From Streptomyces sp. 846.5 (GTDB lineage: Bacteria > Actinomycetota > Actinomycetes > Streptomycetales > Streptomycetaceae), in contig NZ_SOBN01000004.1 of assembly GCF_004365705.1 (NCBI RefSeq), forward strand, positions 105,230 to 169,229: 64,000 nt of DNA, read 5' to 3'. The notes beneath the pieces are model-generated. The model saw only the letters and a list, made by a program, of their open reading frames with translations, did not search any database and was not told where the DNA came from. The position numbers and the translations under genes are program-made. Of this stretch, positions 17,266 through 26,275 are shown piece after piece (the stretch's first letter is position 1; every line of letters starts with the position of its first letter).

Positions 17266-18280
17266 CCGGTCCCCGATCCCCCGGATCAGCACCGGACAAG
17301 AAGACGGTGCCGTCGCCGCAGGGACATCCGCAACCGGTGCGGTGCAGAAGGACGAGGACGAGGCTGCTCACAGCAGGGCCCGGGTCGTTGCCCGGGCCCG
17401 CTTCTGGGAGCCGATCGCCCAGTGGATGTTCCTCGTGCCCGCCATGGCATACCTGCTGCTGTTCTTCGGCTACCCGATCGTCAAGAACGTCGTGATGAGC
17501 TTCCAGCAGTACACGACCACGACCTTCTACACCGGTGCCGCGCCGTTCGTGGGGCTGCAGAACTACGCGAAGATCCTGTCGTCGGACCTGTTCTCCAAGG
17601 CCTTGCTGACGACGGTCCTGTTCACCGCCGGCTCGATAGTCGGGCAGTTCGTGCTCGGCCTGGCCTTCGCCCTTTTCTTCCAGCGCCGCTTTCCGCTCGG
17701 CGGCCTTCTGCGGTCGCTCCTGCTGCTGCCGTGGCTGCTGCCGCTGGTCGTCTCCGCGACGACGTGGAGGTGGATGCTCGACACCGACACCGGAGTCGTC
17801 AATGGCGCGCTGCGCGACGTCCACGTGCTGTCGTCCGGCATTCCCTGGCTCACCGGCACCTCAGAGGCGCTCGTGTCGGTGATCCTCATCAACATCTGGG
17901 TGGGCATTCCCTTCAACACCACGATCCTGTACGCCGGTCTGCAGGACATCCCGACACATCTGTACGAGGCGGCGAAGCTGGACGGCGCCGGTCCGGTGGC
18001 CTCGTTCCGCCATGTCACCTGGCCACTGCTGCGTCCAGTGGTGAACGTGGTGCTGGTGCTGGGCGTGGTCTACACGGTCAAAGTACTGGACCTCATCCTC
18101 GTAGTGACGGGCGGAGGACCGGCCAACGCCACCGAGACCATCGCCACCCAGTCCTACGAGCTGTCCTTCCAGCAGTTCGAGTTCGGGCGCGGCGCCGCGA
18201 TGAGCAACATACTCGTCGCCATCTCGCTCGCTTTCGCCTTCATCTATCTGCGCGCCCACCGGCGCGCCCAGCACACCTGA
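17237..18280 (+). CDS. Sugar-type ABC transporter permease, MalF-like
   Basis: 347 residues. After a ~55-residue Arg-rich cytoplasmic N-terminus come about six membrane helices (WMFLVPAMAYLLLFFGYP, LLTTVLFTAGSIVGQFVLGL, LLRSLLLLPWLLPLVVSATTW, LVSVILINIWVGIPF, VVNVVLVLGVVYTVKVLDL). The EAA loop that docks the ATPase reads EAAKLDGAGPVASFRHVTWP. The start overlaps the binding-protein gene. It is the first of two permeases and forms a heterodimer with the next gene product (family knowledge). Confidence 0.92.
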   Translation: MRSRLRPVPDRSPIPRISTGQEDGAVAAGTSATGAVQKDEDEAAHSRARVVARARFWEPIAQWMFLVPAMAYLLLFFGYPIVKNVVMSFQQYTTTTFYTGAAPFVGLQNYAKILSSDLFSKALLTTVLFTAGSIVGQFVLGLAFALFFQRRFPLGGLLRSLLLLPWLLPLVVSATTWRWMLDTDTGVVNGALRDVHVLSSGIPWLTGTSEALVSVILINIWVGIPFNTTILYAGLQDIPTHLYEAAKLDGAGPVASFRHVTWPLLRPVVNVVLVLGVVYTVKVLDLILVVTGGGPANATETIATQSYELSFQQFEFGRGAAMSNILVAISLAFAFIYLRAHRRAQHT

Positions 18281-18291
18281 GAGGGGATCCC

Positions 18292-19107
18292 GTGAAGCAC
18301 GCTGCGCACCGCGGTCGGCTGTCCACGATCGTGGGGATCGTCCTGCTCGCGGCGATGCTGTTTCCCGTCTACTGGATGGTGAATGCCTCCCTCCAGCCGG
18401 CGGGCAACACACTGCGGGGAGGCTGGTTCCCCTTCCACCCGGACTTCAGCGGTTACGCCACGGCACTGCGCGATCAGGGACGCAACCTCGTCACCAGTCT
18501 CGTCGTGGCCCTCGGCAGCGTTGCCCTCAGCCTCGGGCTCGCCGCGCCGGCGGCCTACGCGCTGGCCCACCTCCCCGTCCGAGGAATCAACCTCGTCCTC
18601 TTCGGCGTCCTGATCACACAGATGGTGCCGGGCATTGCCGTGGCCAACGCGCTCTACAGCGCCTACAACGACCTGGGACTCCTGAACTCCTACCTCGGGC
18701 TGATCCTCGCCGACTCCACCGCCGGGGTCCCCTTCGCCATCATCATCCTGCGTTCGTTCATGCAGGGCATTCCCAGGGAGATCATCGAGGCCGCGCGCGT
18801 GGACGGCGCCGGGAGACTGCGGACCTTCCGCTCCGTGGTGCTCCCGGTGAGCGCGAACTCGTTGATCACTGCCGCCCTCTTCACCTTCCTCTTCACCTGG
18901 AGCGACTTCCTCTTCGCCCTCACGCTGACCACCACTGAGACCGTCCGGCCGATCACCCTGAGCATCTACGAATACATCGGCGCCCACACGAACCAGTGGA
19001 ACGCCGTCATGGCCACCGCGGTTCTGGCGTCCGCCCCGGCGGCTGTGCTGATTGTCGTTGCGCAGCGCTACGTCGCCGCCGGGGCCACCAACGGCGCCAT
19101 CAAGTGA
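18292..19107 (+). CDS. Sugar-type ABC transporter permease, MalG-like
   Basis: 271 residues from GTG 18292 with GAGGGGATCC just upstream, 11 bases after the previous stop. Membrane helices include TIVGIVLLAAMLFPVYWMV, LVTSLVVALGSVALSLGLAA and SLITAALFTFLFTW; the EAA loop reads EAARVDGAGRLRTFRSVVLP. The gene ends the operon, and no ATPase gene follows. In Streptomyces such importers commonly share a distant MsiK-type ATPase (established knowledge), which is the likely arrangement here. Confidence 0.92.
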   Translation: MKHAAHRGRLSTIVGIVLLAAMLFPVYWMVNASLQPAGNTLRGGWFPFHPDFSGYATALRDQGRNLVTSLVVALGSVALSLGLAAPAAYALAHLPVRGINLVLFGVLITQMVPGIAVANALYSAYNDLGLLNSYLGLILADSTAGVPFAIIILRSFMQGIPREIIEAARVDGAGRLRTFRSVVLPVSANSLITAALFTFLFTWSDFLFALTLTTTETVRPITLSIYEYIGAHTNQWNAVMATAVLASAPAAVLIVVAQRYVAAGATNGAIK

Positions 19108-19256
19108 AGGGCGGCCCGGCCTTCGTCGGCCCGGCTCACTGTGTCAGTTCCGGGGCTACGGGGGCAGGCGCATTGCTTCTCCCGGTGAGGGGAACGCGTG
19201 CCCGTCACGTCGAGACTCGGACGCGCCGGGCACACCCCTCGATCGTGGAATGCCGC

Positions 19257-19832
19257 TCAGGTGCGGACCAGGGGAGTGTCCACCAGGTGTTCGGCCAGGA
19301 ACCAGGCTTGCAGCTCGCCGGTACGGATCACCTGTGAGACCAGGAGGTCGTTGGTGCCGTCGTCGCCCAGCTCGGCGGTCCGGGAAGCCGCGTCATGGGC
19401 CTGCGTCAGGATGGTCTCGTGGGCCTCGAGCAACCGCGAGAGCATGGCCGGGACTTCCTCCACGCCGTCCGGCGGGCGCGGAATCGACGTGATCTCCGCG
19501 ACGTGCCGGGAATCCCCCAGGGCGACCCCACCCAGGGTCTGGACCCGCTCGGCGATCGTGTCGACGAGTTCCAGCTGTTCTCCCGCGTGCTTGTCCAGGA
19601 GGAGATGCAGTTGGTAGAAGGTCGCGCCACGCAGGAGCCAGTGGTGCTTCTTGTACAGGCCGTAGAGGATCTGGGTGTCCGCGAGGACCTTGTTCAGGCG
19701 CTGGCAGGAGTACATGCGCGCGTCGTGCGACAGCCCGAGCGGGAACTGCTTGACGGTCCCGAACTCCTGGATGACCGCGCCCTTTTGATGCAGCCACGGC
19801 TGGCTGCTGATGGGCTTGGAACTGGTGGTCAT
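19257..19832 (-). CDS. dps: Dps-family ferritin-like DNA-protecting protein
   Basis: 191 residues from ATG 19832, with a perfect AGGAGG six bases upstream; a longer open frame exists but has no such site. The ferroxidase residues known from E. coli Dps are all present: KKHHWLLRG, the His in YQLHLLLDKH, then VDTIAERVQTLGG. Dps forms dodecamers that oxidise and store iron and protect DNA under stress (established knowledge). The gene stands alone and faces the end of the ABC operon. Streptomyces dps genes are often stress-sigma dependent; I could not identify a clear promoter of that type. Confidence 0.92.
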   Translation of the reverse strand: MTTSSKPISSQPWLHQKGAVIQEFGTVKQFPLGLSHDARMYSCQRLNKVLADTQILYGLYKKHHWLLRGATFYQLHLLLDKHAGEQLELVDTIAERVQTLGGVALGDSRHVAEITSIPRPPDGVEEVPAMLSRLLEAHETILTQAHDAASRTAELGDDGTNDLLVSQVIRTGELQAWFLAEHLVDTPLVRT

Positions 19833-20233
19833 GGCGCGCCTCCTGGGGTGCTGTGCGTACGCCGACGACGCTAGGCGTCGGAGCCGGGGGCGAGTTGCCC
19901 AGCAGCGCATGCGGTGGTGCCCGTGAGCGCACCCGTCGCACGGTCCGTCCCCAGGTGTTCCCTTTCGGGCGTACAGCCGTGCGCTGAGGGATTCGGGACG
20001 CCGTCCCACAGTGTGCGTGCCCAGCAAGATGATGATCCGGGCTGGGAATCTGCTGGCCGAGGCGCGGCGCGTGCCCGCCCTCGCGGGACAGGCGGACGTG
20101 ACTCCGGGCTGGACGCGGGTCGCCGGACGCATCGGCGGGGAAGCCACCGCGACTGGAACGACCAGGTGGCGGCCGACCGCCTCGCGGCCTAGCCCATGGC
20201 AGGTATGGGCATCGTCGGATCGCGACTCGCGAG
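19833..20233. other. Gap between dps and the MFS exporter gene
   Basis: 401 bases with no supported gene. It contains the dps leader; a TAGCGT sequence on the minus strand near 19870 could be its -10 box. Nothing else is recognised. Confidence 0.4.
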
Positions 20234-21892
20234 TCACCGATGCAGCTGTTGCCGGCTACCGTCACCCGTATCCGGTACGACGGGTCCCGACGCGGCGTCG
20301 AAGGCATGGGTCACCTCCGGTGCGGTGCCTGGGACGAGGAGTCGGCGAGCCTGCTCCTCGTAGCGGCGGTCGGTGCCGGTAAGCCGGCTGTGGTGCTGGG
20401 CGAGATGCTCCGACCAGGACGCGACCAGGTAGTTCTCGATGAACTGTTCCGGATCGTTGCCATCCTGGTAGAGACCCCAGGTGAAGGCTCCTGTGCGCCG
20501 TCGTGAACGGGCGACCTGGTCCATGCGCTGAGTGAAAGCGGCGTGGTTCTCGGGGGCGACCCGGTAGGCGACGGAGACCAGCACGGGGCCGTCGGCCGGT
20601 CCGGGCACGAACACCAGAGGGGGAACGGGCCAGTGGTCGGACGGCGACGGGTCGATGTGGGCGGCGTCATGCAGCGGCCAGCGGCGCACGCTGACCGCAC
20701 TGACCAGCATCAGGACGCTGCCGACCAGGAGGGAGGCGGTAAGCCCCAGCCAGTCGGCCAGGGCGCCCCACAGTGGTGCCGTCAGGGCCTGCCCGCCCTG
20801 GAAGACCAGGAGGTAGACGCCGAGTCCGCGGGCCCTGACCCAGCCCGGAAGCCGTGTCTGCACGGCCGCGTTGAGGGTGGACAGGACGCCGATCCAGGCG
20901 AGACCGGCGGGCAGCAGCACGGCCGCCACCAGCCACGGAATCCGGACCGTTGCCAGCACCGCCAGGACGCAGGCGAAGACCAAGGCGCCGGTGCCGAGAG
21001 TGCCGTTGGCACCGAGGATGCGACGCAGGCGCGCCAACACGAAGGCGCCCGCCACGGCGCCCACGCCGACCGCGCCCAGCAGCAGCCCGTATCCGTCCGA
21101 GCCGAGTCCGAGGGAGCGGCTCGCGATCACCGGGAGCAGTGACCACAGAGCGGCAGCGCCGGGAATGAACAGGGCCGTGCGCAGGAGGACTCGGCGGACG
21201 CCCGGCGCGTGCCACACATAGCGGCGACCGGCGTACAGCGCGGCCAGCAGCTTCTCGTCCCCGGCGGCAGGAGAGACCGTCGCGGGTCGTCGCCACGCCA
21301 TGAGGACGGCCGCGATGCCGAGGTAGGAGGCGGCGTTGAATGCGAAGACCCACCCCGCGCCTGCCGCCGCAACCACCACGCCACCGAGTGCAGGTCCGAG
21401 GGCGCGGGCCAGGTTCATGTTCACGGCGCCGAGCGCGGCCGCCTCAGGGAGCCGACGGCGTTCCACCAGCTCCGGCTGGATCGCCTGCCAGGCCGGGCCC
21501 ATCAGCGCGGTGCCGCAGCCCAGTAGGAAGGTGAGCGCGAGCAGCGGAACCGGAGTGAGGGCGTCCATGAAGGCCAGCGCCGTCAGCACACAGGAGACTG
21601 CGAGCATGGCGAACTGTGCGGCCAGCAGCACCGCACGACGGTCGAACCGGTCGGCGATCACACCGGAGGGCAGGGCCAGCAGCACGATGGGAAGACTGGA
21701 GGCCGTCTGAACGAGCGTCACCAGAGCCGCGTTGTCCCCGATCAGCAGCCACTGGGCTCCCACCGTCTGCATCCAGCTGCCGATGTTGGAGACCAGTTGG
21801 GCGATCCACAGCGCCCGGAAGACGCGCGCCGCGAGCGGTGCCCAGGGCGAATCCGGCTCTGAGGGCTCTGGTGGTGATGGTGCGACGCTCAT
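20234..21892 (-). CDS. MFS exporter with a C-terminal ferredoxin-like domain
   Basis: 552 residues from ATG 21892. The N-terminal ~410 residues are a 12-helix major facilitator of the EntS/transmembrane-secretion-effector type: LWIAQLVSNIGSWMQTVG, SGVIADRFDRRAVLLAAQ, GPAWQAIQPELVERRRLPEA. The last ~110 residues (VLVSVAYRVAPENHAAFTQ, GAFTWGLYQDGNDPEQFIE, SWSEHLAQHHSRLT) look like a small antibiotic-monooxygenase-type alpha/beta domain. That tail is also the part left over as a relic at 10516-10719. It probably exports a small hydrophobic compound; the substrate is unknown. The AraC relic at 22106-22212 lies upstream on the opposite strand. Confidence 0.88.
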   Translation of the reverse strand: MSVAPSPPEPSEPDSPWAPLAARVFRALWIAQLVSNIGSWMQTVGAQWLLIGDNAALVTLVQTASSLPIVLLALPSGVIADRFDRRAVLLAAQFAMLAVSCVLTALAFMDALTPVPLLALTFLLGCGTALMGPAWQAIQPELVERRRLPEAAALGAVNMNLARALGPALGGVVVAAAGAGWVFAFNAASYLGIAAVLMAWRRPATVSPAAGDEKLLAALYAGRRYVWHAPGVRRVLLRTALFIPGAAALWSLLPVIASRSLGLGSDGYGLLLGAVGVGAVAGAFVLARLRRILGANGTLGTGALVFACVLAVLATVRIPWLVAAVLLPAGLAWIGVLSTLNAAVQTRLPGWVRARGLGVYLLVFQGGQALTAPLWGALADWLGLTASLLVGSVLMLVSAVSVRRWPLHDAAHIDPSPSDHWPVPPLVFVPGPADGPVLVSVAYRVAPENHAAFTQRMDQVARSRRRTGAFTWGLYQDGNDPEQFIENYLVASWSEHLAQHHSRLTGTDRRYEEQARRLLVPGTAPEVTHAFDAASGPVVPDTGDGSRQQLHR

Positions 21893-22105
21893 GCGGGTCC
21901 ATGCCTGTACAGGGTGTGGATGCGAGTGCTCGGGCGAGGTCGAGTGTGCCGGGCGGTTGCAGTCGGCCTTTTGATCGTAGGAACCGCTGAGCCAAGGCTG
22001 TTGACTGAGAGTGCATCGGTTGTGGTCGCGTAGCGCAGTGGTCCGGGGTGGTTCTCCCCCCTCGCTCTTACGCTGCCGAAACGGGGTTCCAGCGGCAGCC
22101 CGGCA

Positions 22106-22212
22106 CTCTTCAAGGACCGAGGGACGACGGTCGGCCGGTGGATCCAGCGCCGTCGGCTGGAGGAATGCATACGCGACCTGATGCTGCGTGCCCGCGAGAA
22201 CCGGACTCTTCG
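22106..22212 (+). pseudogene. Internal fragment of an AraC-family regulator
   Basis: Reads LFKDRGTTVGRWIQRRRLEEC, then IRDLMLRARENRT before similarity is lost. The matching part of the intact regulator is LFQTEDTTVSRWIQRRRLEEC with RRELARRQAANRT. It has neither start nor stop and lies divergent to the MFS exporter, as a former regulator of that exporter might. Confidence 0.75.
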
Positions 22213-22297
22213 CGAGCACCTGCGATGCCGCGGCATCGGCACGGTCATCCTTCAGCCGGCTCAGCGCCCCTGCCCGGTCTACTTCTCTCTTGATGCC

Positions 22298-23035
22298 TCA
22301 GGGTTGCGGCCGGGCCCAGGCCGCGTCGGCGGTCGAGAGGAGGTGGGTGGTCACGGAGGTGACCGCGAGGAGCAGCAGGGCGAGGCCCAGGATGAGGACG
22401 ATGTGGCCGTGTCGGAGGAGTTCGGCGCCGATGAGGGCCCCGAGGAACATGGCCAGTACGGCAAGGATCCGGCGGCCGGGCCGCGGTGCCGTGCCGCCGG
22501 CCGGGGTGGAGTCCGCGGCCAGCCCGGTCAGGGTCAGGGTCAGCACGGTGGTGGTGAGGTCCGGGACGGCGAGGTGCCGGGCGACCGCGTTCTGCAGGCC
22601 CATGGCGAGCCCCAGGAACACGATCAGGGTGTACTGGACGCCGGTGGTGACCCGGCCGTCCGCCACCGCGACGACCGCCACCGCGACCGCGACCAGGACC
22701 GTCTGCACGGCCGTCGACGTCCTCAACAGGTACCCGCGGTGGGTGGCGAACCGGGTACCGAGCCTGCCCCCAGCCAGTGCGCCGACGAGGAACGCGGCCA
22801 TCGAGACCACGGAGGCGAGCGCGGACAGGCCCTGGGCGCCCGCGAGCGCGAACCCCAGGAAGACCACGTTGCCGGTCATGTTGGCGACGAAGACATGGCC
22901 CAGGGCCAGATAGCTCACCGCGTCGACCAGGCCGGTGACGACGGTCAGGGTCAGCATGAGGGGAGGCAGGGGACCGTGACGGTCCTCTCGGGCCGGTTTG
23001 AGGGTGCGGACTGCGTCACTCAGCAGCCTGTGCAT
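22298..23035 (-). CDS. DUF1275 (YoaK-type) membrane protein
   Basis: 245 residues with about six membrane helices. The N-terminal pattern LTVVTGLVDAVSYLALGHVFVANMTGNVVFLGFAL is typical of the DUF1275/YoaK family, whose function is not established. The gene overlaps the preceding DoxX-like gene by 20 bases, so the two are translated as a pair. Confidence 0.85.
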   Translation of the reverse strand: MHRLLSDAVRTLKPAREDRHGPLPPLMLTLTVVTGLVDAVSYLALGHVFVANMTGNVVFLGFALAGAQGLSALASVVSMAAFLVGALAGGRLGTRFATHRGYLLRTSTAVQTVLVAVAVAVVAVADGRVTTGVQYTLIVFLGLAMGLQNAVARHLAVPDLTTTVLTLTLTGLAADSTPAGGTAPRPGRRILAVLAMFLGALIGAELLRHGHIVLILGLALLLLAVTSVTTHLLSTADAAWARPQP

Positions 23036-23540
23036 ACGACTTCCTTTCCACCGCGGCGGGCGGCCGGTGCAGCACCGTGCGGGTGAGCAGTCCGCTTGCC
23101 GGGCCGATCACGATCGCTGCGAGGGCGATCCACACCGGCCACGGCGTGACTCCCAGGGCGTGGTCGAGGGACCACCGCCCGGGCCCGGTGAGGGCCAGTG
23201 CGGCGCAGACGACGACGAGGACCAAGGGGTACTCGTAGCCGTCGTTCTGCACCCACAGCCCCTTGGGCCACTTGACGGAGCCCGCGACCGTCATCACGCC
23301 CATCGCGGCCATGGCGGTCGGCGGCGTGAGCAGTCCTACGGTCAGGAACAGGCCGGCACCGATCTGACTGCCTCCTGCGGCGAGCGCGGTCAGACGACCG
23401 CCGCGGAAGCCGTCACGGCGGAACTCCTCGGTCCCGCCCGCCAATCCGTTGCCTCCGAGCCGAGAGCTCACCTTCTGCACCCCGTGCCCGGCGATGAGCA
23501 ACCCCACCACCAGCCGGAGGACCAACAGTCCAGCGTCCAT
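23016..23540 (-). CDS. DoxX-family membrane protein
   Basis: 174 residues with four or five membrane segments. LRLVVGLLIAGHGVQKV at the N-terminus and GLFLTVGLLTPPTAMAAMGVM match the DoxX family, small quinone-linked or redox-associated membrane proteins (family knowledge, function loosely defined). It is transcribed just upstream of the DUF1275 gene and downstream of the cysteine hydrolase gene on the same strand. Confidence 0.85.
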   Translation of the reverse strand: MDAGLLVLRLVVGLLIAGHGVQKVSSRLGGNGLAGGTEEFRRDGFRGGRLTALAAGGSQIGAGLFLTVGLLTPPTAMAAMGVMTVAGSVKWPKGLWVQNDGYEYPLVLVVVCAALALTGPGRWSLDHALGVTPWPVWIALAAIVIGPASGLLTRTVLHRPPAAVERKSYAQAAE

Positions 23541-23594
23541 CGTGTTCCTGCCCGTTCCTGACTCACATCGTCACTGCGGGGTGAACCGGCGCGA

Positions 23595-24257
23595 TCAGCC
23601 GGCGGCGTGAGCGCCGATGACGGCCTGCGCGTAGACCATCCCGAGGCCGTAGGCGCCGCCGTGCTCCTTGATCACGTCGCCCACGGCGGCGTACGTCTCG
23701 GTGCGGGCCCAGTCGCGCTGGAGCTCCAGGAGCACCTGCACCCAGGTCACCGGGATGGCACCGCCCTGGATCATGCGCTGGACGCCGTATTCGTGGGCCT
23801 GCGGGCTGACACCGCCGCACGCGTCGGTGACCACGTAGACCTCGTGGCCCTGGGCAAGGGCGGAGAGCGCGGGCAGCACGACGCAGACCTCGGTCCACAG
23901 GCCGGCGATGACGAGCTTCTTGCGGCCGGTCGCCTTGACCGCCTCGACGAAGGCGACGTCCTCCCAGGCGTTCATCGTGCTGCGGTCGATGATCTTCTGG
24001 TCGGGGAAGACCGCTGCCAGCCGCGGCATGATCTGGCCGGAGAACGACTCGGCGGCCACGGTGCTCAGGACGACGGGGACGTCGAACGCCTTGGCGGACT
24101 TGGCCAGACCCACGGTGGAGTTGATGATCGCGGTGCGGTCGCCGCTGCCGGTGCCGAAGTACATCTGCGGCTGGTGGTCCACAAACAGCACTGCGCAGTT
24201 GTCGGGGGTGAGCAGGTCGGGGCTGGGGGACGCGGTGACCTCGGCGATGTTGGCCAT
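23595..24257 (-). CDS. Isochorismatase-like cysteine hydrolase (YcaC type)
   Basis: 220 residues. The catalytic triad of the family is visible: Asp in LFVDHQPQM, Lys in TGRKKLVIAG, Cys in LWTEVCVVLPAL, with a cis-peptide region before it. YcaC-type members hydrolyse small amides or esters; the natural substrate is unknown. The gene lies 54 bases upstream of doxX on the same strand and 128 bases downstream of the amidohydrolase, separated from the latter by a terminator. A three-gene operon with the DoxX and DUF1275 genes is likely. Confidence 0.9.
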   Translation of the reverse strand: MANIAEVTASPSPDLLTPDNCAVLFVDHQPQMYFGTGSGDRTAIINSTVGLAKSAKAFDVPVVLSTVAAESFSGQIMPRLAAVFPDQKIIDRSTMNAWEDVAFVEAVKATGRKKLVIAGLWTEVCVVLPALSALAQGHEVYVVTDACGGVSPQAHEYGVQRMIQGGAIPVTWVQVLLELQRDWARTETYAAVGDVIKEHGGAYGLGMVYAQAVIGAHAAG

Positions 24258-24344
24258 GAGTGTGAGCCCTTCTTGGTAAGGGGTGGCGCGGACTGCTGTC
24301 CGTGCCTAGGGGGAGAACCGTCCGGTGGACGGAGCTGGTGGTGT

Positions 24345-24382
24345 CCCGGAAGGGGTGGCGTAAGAGCCCGGCCCCTTCCGGG
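24345..24382 (-). terminator. Terminator of the amidohydrolase gene
   Basis: CCCGGAAGGGG (24345-24355) and CCCCTTCCGGG (24372-24382) form a perfect 11-bp stem with a 16-base loop, starting 4 bases past the end of the minus-strand gene. Confidence 0.8.
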
Positions 24383-24385
24383 AGT

Positions 24386-26275
24386 TCAGAGGACGAAGCA
24401 GGGATCGAAGGGGGTGCTCACGTCGTCCGGGGCGAGGCCGCGCGCGATGCGCCACTGGCGGTGCTGCTCCGACTCGGCGATGGCCTGGCCGAGCAACTCC
24501 GCCTGGTGGGCGCCAGGAAGGGTGGCCCGACGGGACACCTGGTAGCCGCCGAAGTGCGCCACAGGGCTCCAGGCCGGGCTGACTGGGGGAATTTCCTCGT
24601 CGAGCCCCTCGTATTCGGCGGTGGCGTAGACGATCCGGCCGCCGGTCACCGTCAGCAGTGACTCGATGTGTGCGATGTCCGGCTCGGGCACGGCGAAGTA
24701 GTCCTCGGACAGGATCGCCAGGTCCGCGTAACATCCCCGCCGGAGCACGCCCTTGACCTCGTCCTCACCGGTCAGTGCGGCGCCGGCGCGCGTGAACATC
24801 GCCAGCGCCGTCTGCCGGTCGACGCGGTTCGTCGGCGGGCGGAGCGCCAGATCGCCGACAGTGCGGCCACTGACGAGCCAGTGCAGGGCGACCCAGGGGT
24901 TGTATGTGGAGACCCGGGTGGCATCGGTGCCGGCGCCCACGGTCAGACCGCGGTCCAGCATGGCCCGGATGGGCGGGGCGTCCGCGGCGGCACCGGGGCC
25001 GTAACGGCGTAGGAACGCCTCGCCCTGGAAGGACAGGCGGTTCTGCACGGACATCGCGCCGCCGAGGGCGGCGACGCGGTCGAGACTGTCCGGGGAGACG
25101 GTCTCCGCGTGATCGAACAGCCACCGATTGCCGGCCGGGAAGAGCCCTTCCGCAGCGAGCCTCTCGAACACCGCGAGATCGCGGCGGATGGTCTCGTCAT
25201 ACGTGGCGTGCAGCCGGAATCCCCAGCCGTTCTCCATGAGCAGGCGCACTGCCTTCTCGAACTCCACCTCGTAATCAGGTGCGTGTTCCGGCCGGGGCTG
25301 GGCGAAGTTCTCGAAATCCGCCGCCGCCCAGGTGAGGTTCTCGCCCGCGCCGTTGAGGCGCAGCCATTCGTCCCCGTCCTCGGGGCGGGCTATTTCGATC
25401 CAGCGGGCGAGGTCGTCGATCTCCTGACCCGCTGTCTGCGGGAAGAGGTGATAGGCGATACGCAGCGACAACTGTCCGGCCTTGGCCAGTTCGACGACGG
25501 TGCTGTAGTTGTCGGGGAAGTTCTGGAGGCCGCCGGCGGCGTCGATCGCCGAGGTCAGTCCGAATCTGTTCAACTCGCGCAGGAAGTGACGGGTCGAGGT
25601 CTTCCTGTCCTCGCCCTCCAGTACCGGTGCCTTGGCCAGGGTCGAGTAGAGGATGAGGGCGCTGGGAGCGGCCAGCAGCATGCCGGTCGGTTCCCCGTCC
25701 CGGCCCCGCGTGATCTGGCCGCCCTTGGGGTCGGGTGTGTCCCGGGTGTATCCGGCGGCCTTGAGGGCCGCCCGATTCAGCACCGCCGACTGGTACAGGT
25801 GCAGGACGAACACCGGGGTGTCCGGGGCGGCGGCGTTCAGTTCGGCGACGGTCGGCAGGCGGCGTTCGGCGAACTGCTCGGCCGACCACCCACCCACCAC
25901 CCGCACCCACTGGCCCTTGGGGGTGCGAGCGGCCTGCTCACGCAGCATCGCCAGGCCCTGACGCAGGCTGCGCACGCCGTCCCAGCGCAGCTCCAGTACG
26001 TAGTTGAGGCCCCCGCGAATCACGTGCAGGTGGGCGTCGTTGAGGCCGGGGATCACCCTTCGCCCGAGCGCGTCGACCACCTTCGTGCCCGCGCCGATGT
26101 GCGGAGCCACGTCCTTGTCGTCACCGACGACCATGATGACGCCGTCGTGGATGGCGAGCGCCTCCGCATGCGGGCGGCCCGGGTCGCCGGTGTGGATCTT
26201 CGCGTTGCGGACGATGAGGTCCGCGGCATCGTCGATGGCATGCGGAATCAGCCCGCCGACGGGCATGGTTGACAT
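24386..26275 (-). CDS. Metal-dependent amidohydrolase, YtcJ-like (Amidohydro_3)
   Basis: 629 residues. Metal-site motifs: NDAHLHV (HxH), RLHATYD, FDHAETV, and GAGTDATRVSTYNPW with the final Asp. The beta-sandwich halves that flank the barrel are present (DLIVRNAKIHTGDPGRPHAEAL at the start, DLAILSEDYFAVPE near the end). YtcJ-like proteins hydrolyse amide or imine bonds of mostly unknown substrates. The gene is divergent from the HSL-type esterase gene at 26729; a direct repeat in the shared 450-bp region (26492-26527) is a candidate control site for both. Confidence 0.92.
   Translation of the reverse strand: MSTMPVGGLIPHAIDDAADLIVRNAKIHTGDPGRPHAEALAIHDGVIMVVGDDKDVAPHIGAGTKVVDALGRRVIPGLNDAHLHVIRGGLNYVLELRWDGVRSLRQGLAMLREQAARTPKGQWVRVVGGWSAEQFAERRLPTVAELNAAAPDTPVFVLHLYQSAVLNRAALKAAGYTRDTPDPKGGQITRGRDGEPTGMLLAAPSALILYSTLAKAPVLEGEDRKTSTRHFLRELNRFGLTSAIDAAGGLQNFPDNYSTVVELAKAGQLSLRIAYHLFPQTAGQEIDDLARWIEIARPEDGDEWLRLNGAGENLTWAAADFENFAQPRPEHAPDYEVEFEKAVRLLMENGWGFRLHATYDETIRRDLAVFERLAAEGLFPAGNRWLFDHAETVSPDSLDRVAALGGAMSVQNRLSFQGEAFLRRYGPGAAADAPPIRAMLDRGLTVGAGTDATRVSTYNPWVALHWLVSGRTVGDLALRPPTNRVDRQTALAMFTRAGAALTGEDEVKGVLRRGCYADLAILSEDYFAVPEPDIAHIESLLTVTGGRIVYATAEYEGLDEEIPPVSPAWSPVAHFGGYQVSRRATLPGAHQAELLGQAIAESEQHRQWRIARGLAPDDVSTPFDPCFVL

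Noticed and set aside
19190..19240. Hairpin GTGCCCG...CGGGCAC as terminator for dps and the ABC operon
   Set aside because: Only a 7-bp stem with a long loop; too weak to claim.
25109..26272. A 387-codon plus-strand frame opposite the amidohydrolase
   Set aside because: Antisense shadow; the minus strand has four metal-site motifs in order.
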